Below, piece by piece: positions 11,966-26,000 of a stretch of 64,000 nt of DNA. The notes beneath the pieces were generated by a model. The model searched no databases, was not told the DNA's origin, and saw nothing but the letters and a program-made list of their open reading frames with translations. The DNA is taken from the NCBI GenBank assembly GCA_963555705.1, contig OY743168.1, positions 24,682,139 through 24,746,138 on the forward strand, written 5' to 3'. Source of the stretch: Ligustrum vulgare. Taxonomy: Eukaryota > Streptophyta > Magnoliopsida > Lamiales > Oleaceae. The stretch's first letter is position 1. Every line of letters begins with the position of its first letter. The position numbers were made by a program, and so were the translations under genes.

Positions 11966-12480
11966 ATAATAAATGATCGTGCATTTCAAAAAATTTTAGA
12001 GTTATTCTTAACATAGTTGAAAATGCAAAAAATACATAATTTATGGATTTGCCTCTTGTATTTAATATTTTTTTTTTCAATTTTCTCAAAAAATAAATCG
12101 TTTTATAATCTCAATATTATTTACACAAATTTAAATACGACATTAATTTACAATAATTCAAATAAAATTTTTATTAATCAACAGGAATTTAAATACGACA
12201 TTAATATATAAAGATTTCTATTTTATTTTAGTTTTTTTGTTTTCAAAATTGCAAATGCATTTTGGCGGAATTATGATTTTTAATGCTTCTCTCGACTCAC
12301 TTCTACTTTAAAAAATATATAAATAAAGATAAATCTAATTTTAATCTTTACAAAACAAGGGCAATATGTAATCTATCTATGAAATTGAAATTTTAGCTTT
12401 GTCAAACATGCACCGATGACGTGGCTTGCTTCATTTCCAGTGTTTTTTTTTTTTGATTCCCACAACAAGAAATCCACTTG

Positions 12481-12640
12481 CGCCTCCGTTTGTATAAACT
12501 GGTTTATTTATGATTTTGAAGTAAAAAATAGTGGTTGAAAATTGGAGAGAGAAAAATGTGTAGTTAAAAATGGTATGAAAAATTGTGTGATTTATAAATT
12601 AGTTTATAAACTAAATAAGTATGTTTACCAAATTGATGCG
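12481..12640. mobile_element. MITE-like copy of the same AT-rich family
   Basis: It begins CGCCTCCGTTTGTATAAACTG and ends TATGTTTACCAAATTGATGCG. The core reads GGTTTATTTATGATTTTGAAG and GTGTAGTTAAAAATGG, as in the 11.6-11.9 kb copies and the 42.7 kb copy. Confidence 0.5.
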
Positions 12641-13867
12641 TAATTTCATCGTCTCGTTGGATTATTCGCACTCATTTTATTTTCAAATTATATATATATT
12701 TTATCAATAAAATAATCATATCCATAATAAATTTAACATTTTTTTTTAAATTTATTTTTAACCACACATTTTTATAAAATTTGTTATTTAATGTACTTTT
12801 CAACAATTTTCAACTACAAATTCAAAAATTTATCCAATTTCTATTACATCAAACACTTTTATAAATCAAAATTTTTTTTGTAATTTTTAATCATACTAGT
12901 AATAAGTACGTACTTTGCACGTCTTTTGTAAATGATGAATGACAAGATAAAATTAATAAAGAGAGCATATTTTTTAAATAAAAAAAAATGTAAGTTTAAA
13001 CCAAAAATTTAGTTTTGAAATTATTTATTTATATTCTTAATTAAAATATAATTTTTTTTAATGAATTAATTATTGGTTTTAATAAAAATTTAAGAGTGTT
13101 ATTGAAAAAAAATAAAAATATCTAAATGTATTGTAGATTAAAATAATAACTAATAATATTTAATGAAAATAAATTAAATTTTAAATATAATATCAAATGT
13201 TTTCCACTCATTCACACTTTTATTGTTGTTGTTGTTATTATTGTAGATGTAGATTAAATTAAATAAACGAAAAAGATAGTAACATGAGAACAATAATATG
13301 AAATCATATTACAACATTGCAAATTATTTGATAATAAATTAATTTAATACTAAATAAATGAAAAAATATAATAATATGAAATTATATCATAATTTTGTAA
13401 ATTGTTAAACAATAAATGTCAATTATTTAATGTTATTAAATAAAGATCTAAGGATAAAATGGATATATAACTAAATATATGATGATACCCTAAGTAATTA
13501 ATTAGGAGAAGAGTTTAGTTGGTATAAAAGAAAAAATATGAGGGTAAAATTGGAATGTGAAAGATTCTTCAACATTCATACTTTTTAAAGTAGTCTAGAT
13601 AGATAAATACATTCTCTTGAAGTCATAATTTTTTATTTATTTATTTTTATCTAAACAACTGGGTTTGAGGTCTGAGGAATTCACTAAACATTTCTGCTTA
13701 AATTCACTTTCACTTGCCTCCGATAGAAAGACAGCTCTTGTACGGACTTTAAACCCCACCTCACCCCACCTCACTCCAGTTCACACCACCTGCACCCCAC
13801 CCCACCCCTCACCTCCTCACCGGCTCACCCTCGTACCAATCACACTCCACCACAAAACCAGTCTGTC

Positions 13868-13874
13868 TATATAA
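13868..13874 (+). promoter_or_regulatory. TATA box of the NERD/C3H44-like gene
   Basis: TATATAA lies about 140 bp upstream of the ATG at 14014, followed by a pyrimidine-rich leader and the GATTTTGTTGTTTCGCGACA region. Position and sequence fit a plant core promoter. A start site near 13900 is inferred. A C-rich CCCCACC tract (about 13755-13830) lies just upstream. Confidence 0.55.
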
Positions 13875-14013
13875 TTTCGTGTCCGTGTCTGAATTTTCCT
13901 CATTTTTTCTTCATATATACAAGGGGTTTTCCTGTAAATATATGATCACTACCTCCATTTATTGAAAGATTTTGTTGTTTCGCGACAATTGAAAATTCTA
14001 GGGTTTCGCAGCA

Positions 14014-17000
14014 ATGAGTTCGCCTGAGGAGAGTGAGAGTTTTAGTTCCGGTTTGTGTCGAAAAAACATAGAAACGTTGTTAGCTGCGGTGGCACATACC
14101 CAGGGTTTTGACGATGACGAGGCTGTTGCGACCACGACTGAAAGAACTTGGCCAAATGACAACGGCGCGGCATCTTCATCGGCGGCGATTGGGGACATAG
14201 ACGACCAGCAGATTGTCGGAGCTCCGATGGAGATCGATGGGGATGTCATGGACCAGCAACCTTATACAGTGGTTATGTGTTTACCAGCTGCGCGAGCAGG
14301 GCAGCAAATGATCGCAAGTGGTGGGAGGCAGAAGAGAGCACGGAAGGAAAAGGGGACAGTCGTGGTATCGAAGCCCCCGGAAAAGCAGGAGGTAGTGGAG
14401 CTGGGTGTTGTTTCAGCCGTTCAAGCAGGGCAGCAAATGATTGTAAGTGGTGAGAAGCGGAAGAGAGGACGGCAGCCAAAATGGCGCATCGCGGCAGCAG
14501 CAAAGCCTCCACCTCCGAAACGGGAAAGACAGGAGGAGGAGGAGGATGTTTGCTTCATTTGCTTCGATGGGGGTTCTCTCGTGCTTTGTGATCGCAGGTG
14601 AGTTGAATATGCATGTTACCAAAAGTTTCAATTTTTGAATGAGTATTAACATTTTTCTTTTCAAATTTCATTCGGTTCTTTTGTTGAACCATCTAATATA
14701 ATAGCCTGAAGATTTCAGAGAGATGCTCGATTTACTGGCCAGATTCATTATTTATCAAAGATAATCCGCACAATTTTTAATAAATTGGAGATGACCGTAT
14801 CACTCATGAGTCGAAGAACCACTTCAGACAGAGATGCATTAATTTATTTTAATTTAGAATTCAACATCCTTTTTTCAAGAATGCTGTTGTTTCTTTTACT
14901 CAAGGAAAATTGGCTTCATGAATTACTATAAGAAATAAGAAATAAATACATGGAGAGAGATATTTTTAAGATTTTTCTTGTAGTTAATTGACTTTCTGTT
15001 ACTTTTGGATAGGGGCTGTCCAAAGGCGTATCATCCGGCATGTATTAAGCGGGATGAGAAATTTTTTAGTTCAACTGCTATTTGGAATTGTGGTATGTTG
15101 CTCTTTTGTTGTGTTTGAATTCAATGAAGTCAGGTGATTCAGCAGTTTTGATGTTTCGTATTAATTTTTAATTTGTTCTTCTTTTTGCTATTCGTGGCAA
15201 AAGTTTGTGACTTTTACAGCCCCTTTTATTTATGTCAATCAATAGCATTATACACAATAGCGGGTTTAGCCAAGATATTGTAAAAGCTTGATTCATTTAT
15301 GATACCTATCAAGAGTTGAAACTCTTGAATGTTTTTCTTGTTATGTGTATTATCGAGATGGATGGTCGTCGAAGCACCAAAACTTCTGAAAGACCAACAT
15401 TCTTGTTGTTGGACGCATGTCCTCTAATTCTCGGGAAAATGTCTTGAGCTAGTTTTTAGCTACTAATTTATAAACAAACCAAATCATTTTAGCTTGATGG
15501 ATCAAATGAATGTGGAAAAAAATGACTTAAAAGAAAGGAAGAACGATACGCATTAATTTGTCTTAAAGGAAAAATGTAAAAGTATGACGTAGGAAATATA
15601 TCAAAAGTAAAGAATAAGAGACAAAGAGGGTAAAGAGGAGTCAAAAGACCATTTAATAATATATTTAATTAGTCATTTTCCCTTAATTCGCAGTTTTATA
15701 CATCCAATTCAATGAAAGAAATAACAGCATTTGCTTTATTGTTTTTGATTTGTAAACTAATTATGGTTTGTGTAGTATAATATTAGCTGTACAAATATCA
15801 TAGTTAATTTGAGAACTTTGTATAGATCTTTTTATTGTTAGCTGAACATTATTTGTTTACTATGAGAGTACGAGTATAATGCTTTATTACTGGCAAATGC
15901 TTCAAATTTTATTGTTGGCCGATTTGATTTTCATTGATCGTCATTCATTTTTCTGTATTTATTAACTAGATGCATATAGGAGGCCTAATGAACTTTCATA
16001 ATTATAATACATACACATTCTTGTGATGATACTTTCTACAGGTTGGCACATATGTACTTTATGTTTGAAGTCTTCTCATTATATGTGCTTCACTTGCACC
16101 TATTCATTGTGCAAGGGTTGCACTAAAGATGCTGACTACGTGTGTGTTAGAGGAAACAAAGGATTTTGTGCTACGTGCATGAAGACTATCATGCTGATTG
16201 AAAACAAAGACCAAGCGAACAATGAACCAGTATGCACAATTATCTCCTTGGCAACTTTAAGAACTTTTGTTCTTTTCTTACATAAGCTTCTTCTTCAAAT
16301 GTACTGTAGCCCGACTAAAGAGTTTTATGTTTTCCTATATATTTAATTTTTTTTTTTTTTTTTTTTTTCAATTCTTGTTCCAAGTTTCAATAAATAAAAC
16401 AACAGCTGGATTTAGTACATCTACTTGGGTTTTCTAATTTTTATTATTCAACGTCATATCTATCTGAAAAGTAATCATTTTATATAGAGGACTTTTCCTC
16501 GTAATGAATTTATACATATGCATGCTGATTTGTTTGATTAAAAGAATTGGTTTTGCAGAAAATCAGATCGGTTTTAGAGTTGATGTGTATTTTGATTTAC
16601 GATAAATTGAGGATTTCAACCTTAATTTCTAATCCTAGTATTTTTTTAGTTTTGCCTTTCTGTTTGAAGTGAGTTCTTCATTAAAGGTGTTTTATGGTGA
16701 TCTTGGGATCTAAGTTTCTATTTCTTTTTACCCTAAATTGACAGGAAACAAAAAAATTAATTTCAGATAACATGTTGAGTATGGCAAAGAAGCCAAACAT
16801 GTTGGAGAATCTTTGGTTTAGGCCACTGAGGCGAAGAAGCCAAACATGTTGAAGAATCTTTGGCTTTGAGTCTTTAGACCACTGAGATGGATCAACATAT
16901 CACTCATGGCACATTTTTAAAGTGATGTTTTTGGTACATGCTTTAGTCAATGAACTGAAGTGACCTTTCTCCCAACTAAATTCTATGTTGAATGACTGTT

Positions 17001-20000
17001 ACAAAACTAAATATCAGCCTGTTTAGTCGCAATCAATTAAATTTCTTCTCCCTTGAAAGGAAATGTTTGATTATTTGACCAAATCTGAAGCCTTGTACGA
17101 TTGGGATTTTTTAGTGAATATTTCAGGTGCATTGATTACAAATTTACCCCTTTTTTTTATTAATTTGTTGTTTTCATAAGAGTTCTTTTAATGTTAAAGA
17201 TAAAGATTTAATTGGATGTATATACTGGCAATTAGCATGTGTCGACCTTGATTTCTTAAATTATTGAGGAGACTAAGATAGGGTGGAACAGTAACTTAGA
17301 AGTTTAAGGGGCACATTAAAAATCAAGGTTCCTGATTAATTAGCATTAAAATAGAATGCTGGAATCTGTTTTTCTTCATACTAAGAATATAACAGTGGAG
17401 TGAAAATATTGGAATATGTTGACTTACGCGACAATTATTTAGCTACTTGGCATTAGTGAGGGAAGGAGGAATTGAAATGTTTTTAATGCATATGATTAGA
17501 ACTGATTTGGATGAAATGGAATGGTGTTACGGGATTCTATGTGATTAGAAGATTGTTCGGGTTGCTTTGGCACCATCAATGTAAAAACGCCCGTTTTATA
17601 TTGACGGTACCCTTAGGCGATTTGTTACACACGAATTGTCCCTTAAAAGAGGTTGGTCGCGTTCCCGTTCCAACCCTCAACAATCCTTTCCCTTTCTAAG
17701 GAGACAATTCGTGTGTCACAGGTCGCCTAAGGGTACCGTCAACACCTACCAAGTGATGAGAAGTTTTATGGAGGAGCAATTAGACAGGCTATGCTTAATG
17801 ATACCGATTGGATTATTAAAAGATAACTTATCTATTTGATGAGCTTAACACATTAAAATGTTAAAGGTAAATTAACAAAATGAGAATATCACCAATAAGT
17901 GGATGTAGCTAAAATTGAGGTTAAATGGAATACCGACTTAGATGGTAATTTTGTGTATGTGTAGCTATTAAGAGGGCCTAATTCACAAGAACAATGAGAT
18001 CCCAGTAAAACATATTATAAGAGATAAGAGAGACCAAAAGTAGTTGTTTGATGAGGTTGCAAAAAGTTTGTTAGACCTTTCATTAGTAGTAGTTTTGGAC
18101 TGCACAAAGTAAAGAAAAAAAAGATAAATGTAAATAGCTTGTGGTTTTCCTCTCACCGTTATAGGGCCATACTGTGTGAAGTGTAAGAAGTGGGTTGCAT
18201 TCTCATCTTTTCTTTCTTTCTTTTTAATCCTTCATTACACACTTTCTATCCATATATTGTATGGTAAAAAATCTCTAGCCCATTGCTGTCCTTCTCCTTG
18301 TAACTTTTTCCTTTTTATTCCCCCTACCCTGGAAGGGAAGGGGGGGGGGGGGTCATCCACTCTTATTCATATATTCCAAACATCATCCAGCATTGTGCTT
18401 CGCTCTCATTCTTCATGAGTTCTCCCCTCCCTGGTCTCTTTTTGTAGTAGAAGCATTTGGATGTCGGGGATAATACCATCTCTGATCTTTCAACTATTAC
18501 TGCCTTCATCCACCTGCCGACAACCATGTCCGTAGTCTCCCATCTTTACTTCATTCACAATTTCACATTACTGAAGCCTGATGTTTTCTTTTGGCTGCGA
18601 TTTATATTTTCTTTGGACCGATGCTTCCACTAGAAAGGTGCCAAATGCTGCTCCAATTGGTTAGTGTTAATCAGCTCTGTTGATATATTTGACTTTGCCT
18701 AGATGATATTAAGGGCCTTTTCCTACATGCTTTGTTTAACTTGGTTAAGTTATATGTTGTTCTGAAATGCAACTTACCCCAAAAGTAGGATGAATTAGAA
18801 GGCTTCCTTTATCTAGTCCACCCTAGTTTGTTAAATCAGTTGAGCCCTCGCTTGTGCAAAAAGCTTGACATTGCAATTTCTGACAATATCAGGCAGGTAA
18901 CTGAGCCTGACAAGTGATCCAATGTGAAGGAAGAAAATGTGGAGTCAGGAAAAGTATCTTCTGTGTCTGTATTTTGGTCAGAAAGAAAGTTCTGACTCAC
19001 TTTTATCTAATGTAATATTAGCATTAAATGCCTGATTTGTTGGAAGGAAATTGTTGTAACGGGACCGACACTTTTGCTTGACATCCAAACAGGCAAATAC
19101 ATTTCCTTTTCCTGTTCCTTTTCCTTCCTCTTTTCCATCATTCTAGTGCTGCTCAACTTGATGAGCTTATATGTTCATTTGCTATCATAGAATTAAGTTA
19201 GAAAACTATAATATAGACAGAATAGCTGAACAGACAGACGAAAGGCCACATTGAGAGTTGTTAGACCATGCTGCCAAGGAAATAAATTTTTTTTTTTTTT
19301 TTTTTTTTGACTTGAATCGCATTTGAAAAATACAGCTTTAGACCAAAAATTGCAATTTATCCCCTTGGCTCATTTAGGGATGTAGGTTGGATTCACTAAA
19401 AAGATTTACGGCTGCTGATTTCCTATAAATGAGTGGCATCAGAGTAGGGTTACACACAGAACATCATTCTCCTTCTCTTCAATCTCTCTCTCTGGCTGCG
19501 CAAAGAAAACAAGGGTTTTGAGCTTTTGTAAACTTTTGGCCTCTATTTTGAGGGTTGATGAGAGGATATAGGTTTCTTGTTAGATTGAGAGTGTTAAGTG
19601 TTACTTTGTTGTATAGTGTATGTCTTCTTGAGTGAGATCTGTAGTGTGGGCCAGAAACATCTGAAGTATGAGTGCTTCTGGTGAGTTCTTGCAATCTTGT
19701 ACTTTGAACTTTGGATATAGTGGAGAACGAATTAGATGGCATGGAGTTCAAGGGATACGTAGATCTGTTATGACTGAACCTGGGTAAACCTTGTGTCCAA
19801 TGTTGTTTCTGCTTGAATATTTTGGTTTAACAATTGTTGAGACATAATGCTATTTATCGAGCCAAAAACCTCAATGCCAATTACTACAGAAAACAAATAA
19901 TTGATGCTGGAGCTGCAGTGGGGCAAGTGGGGGCAGTTCCTCCCACTGAGTTCTCAATATTTTCCTAGTACTTTAACTCTGCAATTCTTGAAAAATTAGC

Positions 20001-23000
20001 TAGATGGCTTTATTATGTTTATTTATGTATGCAGTTCTGCTCATATATCTTTTTTCCTCCCCATTAACAAACTCACCTCTGATATCTTTTTTATTTCCTT
20101 CCTTTGTTTGCTCTTTTTTGTCTTCATATTGTATTTTTACATGCCGGGACTTCTTTTTCCTTCCATTTGCAGAAGCTGTCTATTTCCTTTTAATGCATAG
20201 CAGGCACCTTCTTCTTTACTTCCTTCTCTTATTTCCTTTTTGTTCACTTATGTCGACTTGTAATTATTCCCTCACCAAATCAAATTCCCGGCCATACCCC
20301 TATCCAACGTGGACTAGTTACTTATTTGGGCACTCAACATATTTCTCCTACGGAGCACGTTTGGCTAAGAATACAAAGTATACTTATAAAGACGCATGTA
20401 AAATAATACTAGTGTTATTACTTTCAAAATTAGTAACTTCATATATGTTTAAAAGAAAGAATAAGGATCCTGTTTGGCTAAGCTTTGAAGGTGCTTTTTT
20501 AATGCACCATTTAAGCTTAGCCAAAGATGGAAGTTAAAATATCAAAACATGTATGGAAATCATTTTCTCTGTGCAGCTTCTCAATTCTCTCTTTTCTTCC
20601 AAATCATTTTCTTGCCCCCCCCCTCCCCCTCCATTTCTACTGTGATTCATTCTGTGATTTTTGAGACCGGATCTCTTCCGTTCTTCCAAACTCACTTTTA
20701 ATACCAAAAACCATGTGCGCGGAAAATCATAGGGTTGTGGATGGGTGGGGGGCTTGCAGTAATCTATTATACAGAAAAATATAAAGGCTCTGTTGTATTG
20801 AATGAGAAGAAGAAGAAGAAACTCTGTACTTTATCTCCCCAATTTGATCATATAGTTTCATCAATATGAGCAGAAATTAAAATGGATAATTTAATGAAAC
20901 TGCCTTTATGATAATTTGTTTTGAAGATAAGAATTTTCATTTTTGCTTATTATTATGTTATTTGCATTGTTTAATTGGACTGAATAGCATGATTAGGATT
21001 GCTTATTGTATTTGACTATTTGTGATATTTTTATGCTTTTGAGTTGTTGATACAAGTTTTTTCTTTTTAGTTTTTTAATAACAATCAATATTTTTTTGAC
21101 CTTTTGTAATATTTTAACTACATTTATTTTCTTTAAATCAGCAGTTTGGCTCTTGACCCATTCCCTTGTCTAGGGCGGTTTTCAAAACATTACTTTTTAC
21201 CTTTTTTTAAGCTTGACCAACATATTTGTTACTCTTCGCAATTTTAAGCTGGTATTCTAAACATGTTTTTGACTTTTTTAACATTATAAGATACATTTCT
21301 TTATTTTTAAAATTTATTTAAATCACTGGTTTGGCCATTTTCCTTCAACCCTTTCCCTTTTCCAGTCTTATTTTCAAAACATTACCTTTTTTTCCCCTTT
21401 TAAGCTTAACCAAATATGTTTGTTACTCCTTTAAGTTGACATTCTAGTGAAATTATTTGTGTAGATTCAAGTAGATTTTGATGACAAAACTAGCTGGGAG
21501 TATCTCTTCAAGGTGTATTGGGTTTGCTTGAAAGAGAAGCTATCATTGACAATGAGAGAGCTCACTCAAGCTAAGAAACCATGGAAAGATGTGGCTACGG
21601 TGCCTCGTAAGAGGAGGTTATATAACGTAGATCTTAATGGACATGGTAGAAAAGTTTCTAATGCATATAGGTCTTCTGAACATTTCGAGCTGAATAAGTC
21701 TCAAGAACTGCATGGTTTAGTCAATAAGGACTTGTTAAGGACAAAAGTTCCAAACATTGACCAAGACATAAAGATAAGTAACGAGAAAGGTGTAGATGAG
21801 AAGAGCCATAATACTCATGAACACAAGCTGATCATTGACAAAATTGTGGACCAGTCAGGTATTGGCAGATGCTCAGAAAAGCCGAGTGTTGAAAAAGGGA
21901 TGGAAAAACCAAGCATTGATTTAGATGAATATGCTGCAATTGATTTTCAGAACATTAGCTTGATTTATTTGCGACGTAATTTGATGGAGATTCTTATCAA
22001 AGATAAGGAGAAGTTCCATGATATGGTTGTTGGCTCATTTGTGCGAATCAGAATATCAAGTAATGATCAGAAGGAAGATTTTTACAGGCTTGTCCAAGTT
22101 GTAGGTATACACATACGTAACTTTATTGAGATGTATTTTATCTTGTTGTTTTCCTCTCTTTAAAAATTTGTGCTAGTCATACTTTCACTGAACTATAATT
22201 CCTTTTTAATATCTGGAATCAGGTACAAGTAAGGTGGCTGAACCACATAAAATTGGTTTCAGCACAACAGATATCATGCTTGAAGTTCTAAACTTAGACA
22301 AGAAAGAGGCTCTATCAACGGATGCGATTTCAGATCAAGAGTTCTCTGAGGTGATTGTAGATACATATTTGATCAACTTATCTGCTTCTCTATGAAAGTT
22401 GATTTTACAATGTCATGTTAAGAAAGTGGAAATTAATAACCTAGTGGTAGCGGTGTCTGGTAGAGTAGACCTTTCTAGTCTTCTAGTTAGCCTCGCAAAG
22501 ATGATTTCTTCAATAACTTAAGACTTAATGCATTTTGTAAAGCCTTTTCTTTATTAAATGAAGTGGTTAAAAGTAATCAGTTTCTATTTTTGATCAATTA
22601 ATCATAGTCTTACAGGCCTTATTAAAAATTGGCAAATATTACCCGATTCTAGAATTCAACATTTAAATGGATCTATTATGGGGCAGGAAAAAATGAAATT
22701 TCACTTATACGGACTCTTTTTTTTTTTTTGAGATCAATTTACACGAACTTAAATATGCTTTTTCTAGATATTTGTTTCTTCACAAAATCATTATGTACGA
22801 ATTTTAAATGGAAATGATTGCGTGAGTGAATTTGTTTGGAGTTAAAAATCTTCGCTATTTTGTCAAGATTGTGGAACACATACTATGTAGATATACTCAA
22901 ATTATTTTTCTTTTTCTGGAGAGATCATATCTCTCTAATAATATTTTTTTGATATTCAGGATGAATGCCGGGAATTACGTCAGAGCATAAGGCATGGGCT

Positions 23001-26000
23001 TGGAAAACCGTTGACCGTTGTAAGTATGAGTGCTGGCACTATTTAAAAGTTTGACCTGAAGTGATGCACGGGACAGTTTGCTAATATTTATACTTGATGT
23101 AGGGAGACGTGCAAAAGAAAGCTATGGCACTCCAATCAGTCAGGCTAAATGAAGTGAGTGAGTGAACTCTTGTTTTATATTGTGGTTCTTGAGGTACCGT
23201 GATTTCATATAGTGCATAAATGTCAGATACCTATTATCAGTTTTTCACTTGAATCTTTCATATCCTCATCCACACCTTTGGCTGCCCTGCTAGTCTACAA
23301 CTTTCTGACTCATTGTGTTTGTTTGTTTACTGTGGGAGCTATATTTTATTTTCTTGACTTATTTTGGGGTGGGGGTGGGGTGGGGTGGGGTGTGGTAATG
23401 TTATGGTTTTGACATGTAAGGATATTTGATTATATCTTCTATTCTTTTGACCTAAATTCTGTTCTTGTTCTTGATTTGATCTTTTCTAATCTTAATTTTT
23501 ATATATAGCCGCTGGAAGCAGAGATATTACAGCTAAATCGACTTCTCAGACAAGCTAATGATGAGGGGCAAAAGGAGGAATATCCTTTGTTTAAAATCAT
23601 TTGGTGTTTTAAATTGTATGGAAATGTTTGATGTCCTCAAGTTTTTCAAAGGAGACATAGTATCTCTACCTTGCAAAAGCTGAAAGTGTGAAGTTCTGTT
23701 ATCCTAGGAACATACTAATCGTAGTTTCAAAGTCGAAAAAGTTTTTATAACTTTTTTTTTTTCCAAATTATTAGTTGAAAAAGGTAAAAGAATACAACTT
23801 TTTGAAGAATGAGTTGGACCCATTAGACACAGTAACCCCGTGCTGCAAGTAGTCTCCTGAATTTGGAATTAGATTGGTAGTTGAGTTCTCCTAGGAGTCA
23901 GCTTTGACACCGTTTCCGTTATATAATAAATATCATGAGCCATGTGCTCTAATTATGGAGACTGGATTAGAAATACTGAAGTAATGAACCTGGAATTATT
24001 TATCAAGTTGACATTGGATGGTTCAGCTTTTCACCGTAGGAATACTTGGGTTATTGTAAATACTGTTCAGTCAAACGGTGTAGGAATATGTAATCATGAT
24101 TATTAATAATCTCCATCAGCTATTGTTTCATGACTTAAAAAGATTTAGGAATATGTATTCATGATTATTAATAATCTCCATAAGCTATTGTTTCGTGACT
24201 TAAGAAGGCACTAATTAGGAATGAATTAAGATGACTTCTACCTAACCATTGATGTCATAGCATATCTCCATCCCCCCCCCCCCCCCCCCCCAACCCCCCA
24301 AAAAATAATAAATAAATAAAATAAATTAACATCAGTTTTAGCCCCTACAATTTGAATGTCATAGGAGAAGCAGTGTTTCACAATTTCACTTCTCTTTATT
24401 ATTGATGAAGTGGGATTTACAGATACTGGATTATGGATATTTTTTTCAATTTATATGTTTCTCCAACTGTGCATGAGAGTGATCAAACACGTATTTCTTG
24501 GAGTTCCTTGACGATTTTAACGCTCACTGCATGTATAGAAGAAATACAACTTCTGAAGTTGGAACACCAGCAGAAACTTTGTGAAGTTCCAGAAATCCAC
24601 GCTGATCCAAAAATGAACCCAAATTATGATTTAGAAGAAGAAACCAAACTTGGCAATAACAGTAAGTCACGTAACACTATATTTTTGGGCTTTGTGGACG
24701 TGGAAATGTGTTTTCCACTGGTTATTTTGTTTGCTTTATTTTTATTACTTGAGACGTATTTGTACTAAATGAATCTTTGTACTCAGGTATTGAAGAGGGG
24801 CTGATCCAGGTAGTTGGGAGTAATAGAATTGATGGGAATATAGATGAGAGCGGATCACTTAGGTGGGAGAAATCTGGAAGTCAAGTAAATATTTCTGGCT
24901 TGGCAACTGGTGGGAGTGATCAAGCCATGATGAAATCTGGATTAGAAACTTCAATCACAACTGGCTCCATGGGAAACTTGTCGTCTGCTAATATTATTGA
25001 GACTGAAAATTTGTGGCACTATCGTGACCCAAATGGTAAAATTCAAGGACCATTTTCCATGATGCACTTGCGGAAGTGGAGCATGACTGGACTATTTCCA
25101 ACTGATTTGAGGATATGGACAAATCATGAGGAATATGATTCCGTGCTTCTGAATAGTGCCTTAAATGGGCGATTCCATGAAGCATCACAGTTGCCAGATA
25201 ACATTTCTTCACAGTCCCAAGAATTTGAAGCTATTTCTGACAATAGATTTGTTAGTTGTGAAACTGAAGTTGTGAGAGCAGATGAGTCGGGTTCCTCCTC
25301 CTGGCCACATTTAAGTTTCAACCACAGTACACAACATGGAGAGAAAAATTCAAGTGGAAGAATTGAAATTCAGATGACTGGTGGAAATGATTGTGATAAT
25401 GATAATAAACAGAACCAAGTAGATCAATCTTCACAAGAAAATGTGGGTTCTGTCTTAAGTTCGAAAAATATGGAATCCACTTCTGATTTTGTACCCATAG
25501 ACAAGCCATCCCCTAATTTATCTAAACATGATGGTGGCATAGACCTCTCACGTCTGCCTCCTACACCAGAGTCAAGCATCAAGGACTGGGAAGTTCAGAT
25601 AGGTGAAAAGCAGCAGTCTGTGTGTTCAGATGTTCCTTTGCAGAGTTCAGGTATCATCAAACTGCCAAGTGCTGCTCCTGATGAATGGTGTGGGTATGAC
25701 CCTGCACATGCAAAAGCTTCAGTCGAGGAATGGGATTCTGGTCTTGTCTCTGGATCTTCTCTAAAACCTCCTAAATCTCTTGGTGATGCTGACAATGCTC
25801 TGGCTAACATGTTGACTCTTTCTTCTTCCTCCCATCCTACTTCAGATATAACTTGTTGGCAAGCAATGAGCAATGAAAAGATCGAGATTGATGCTCTTGG
25901 TGAGGATTTAGTATCAGATTTGTTGACTCAAGTCATGGAATCTCAAGGTGGCTTGCCTTCCCCTACATCAGCTATTAAGTTTGAAAAGGAATTAATTCAA

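Larger units (their letters stand above)
10050..13660. other. AT-rich intergenic stretch, no gene seen
   Basis: No supportable coding region was found. The open frames here are short and of low complexity. The stretch contains several related MITE-like copies (listed separately), a small perfect hairpin around ACTCGTTGAATCTTT (about 10908-10946), TAAA repeats near 10130, and long A/T tracts. Confidence 0.6.
16230..21464 (+). other. Large intron 3 of the NERD/C3H44-like gene
   Basis: This 5.2-kb intron has a GT donor at 16230 and an acceptor TTTGTGTAG at 21464. It carries a hairpin element (17601-17742), a poly-G tract (about 18341-18354), poly-T runs, a possible copia LTR remnant (about 19380-19810) and a small hairpin (20473-20525). 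Its T-rich hydrophobic open frames (for example 20004-20537) have no coding signature. This is also the interval nearest to where a SWIB-coding exon is missing; none was recognised in it. Confidence 0.7.

Noticed and set aside
20004..20537. 177-codon hydrophobic open frame
   Set aside because: It lies in intron 3 in T-rich sequence; the apparent membrane segments come from T-rich codons and no family match is recognised.
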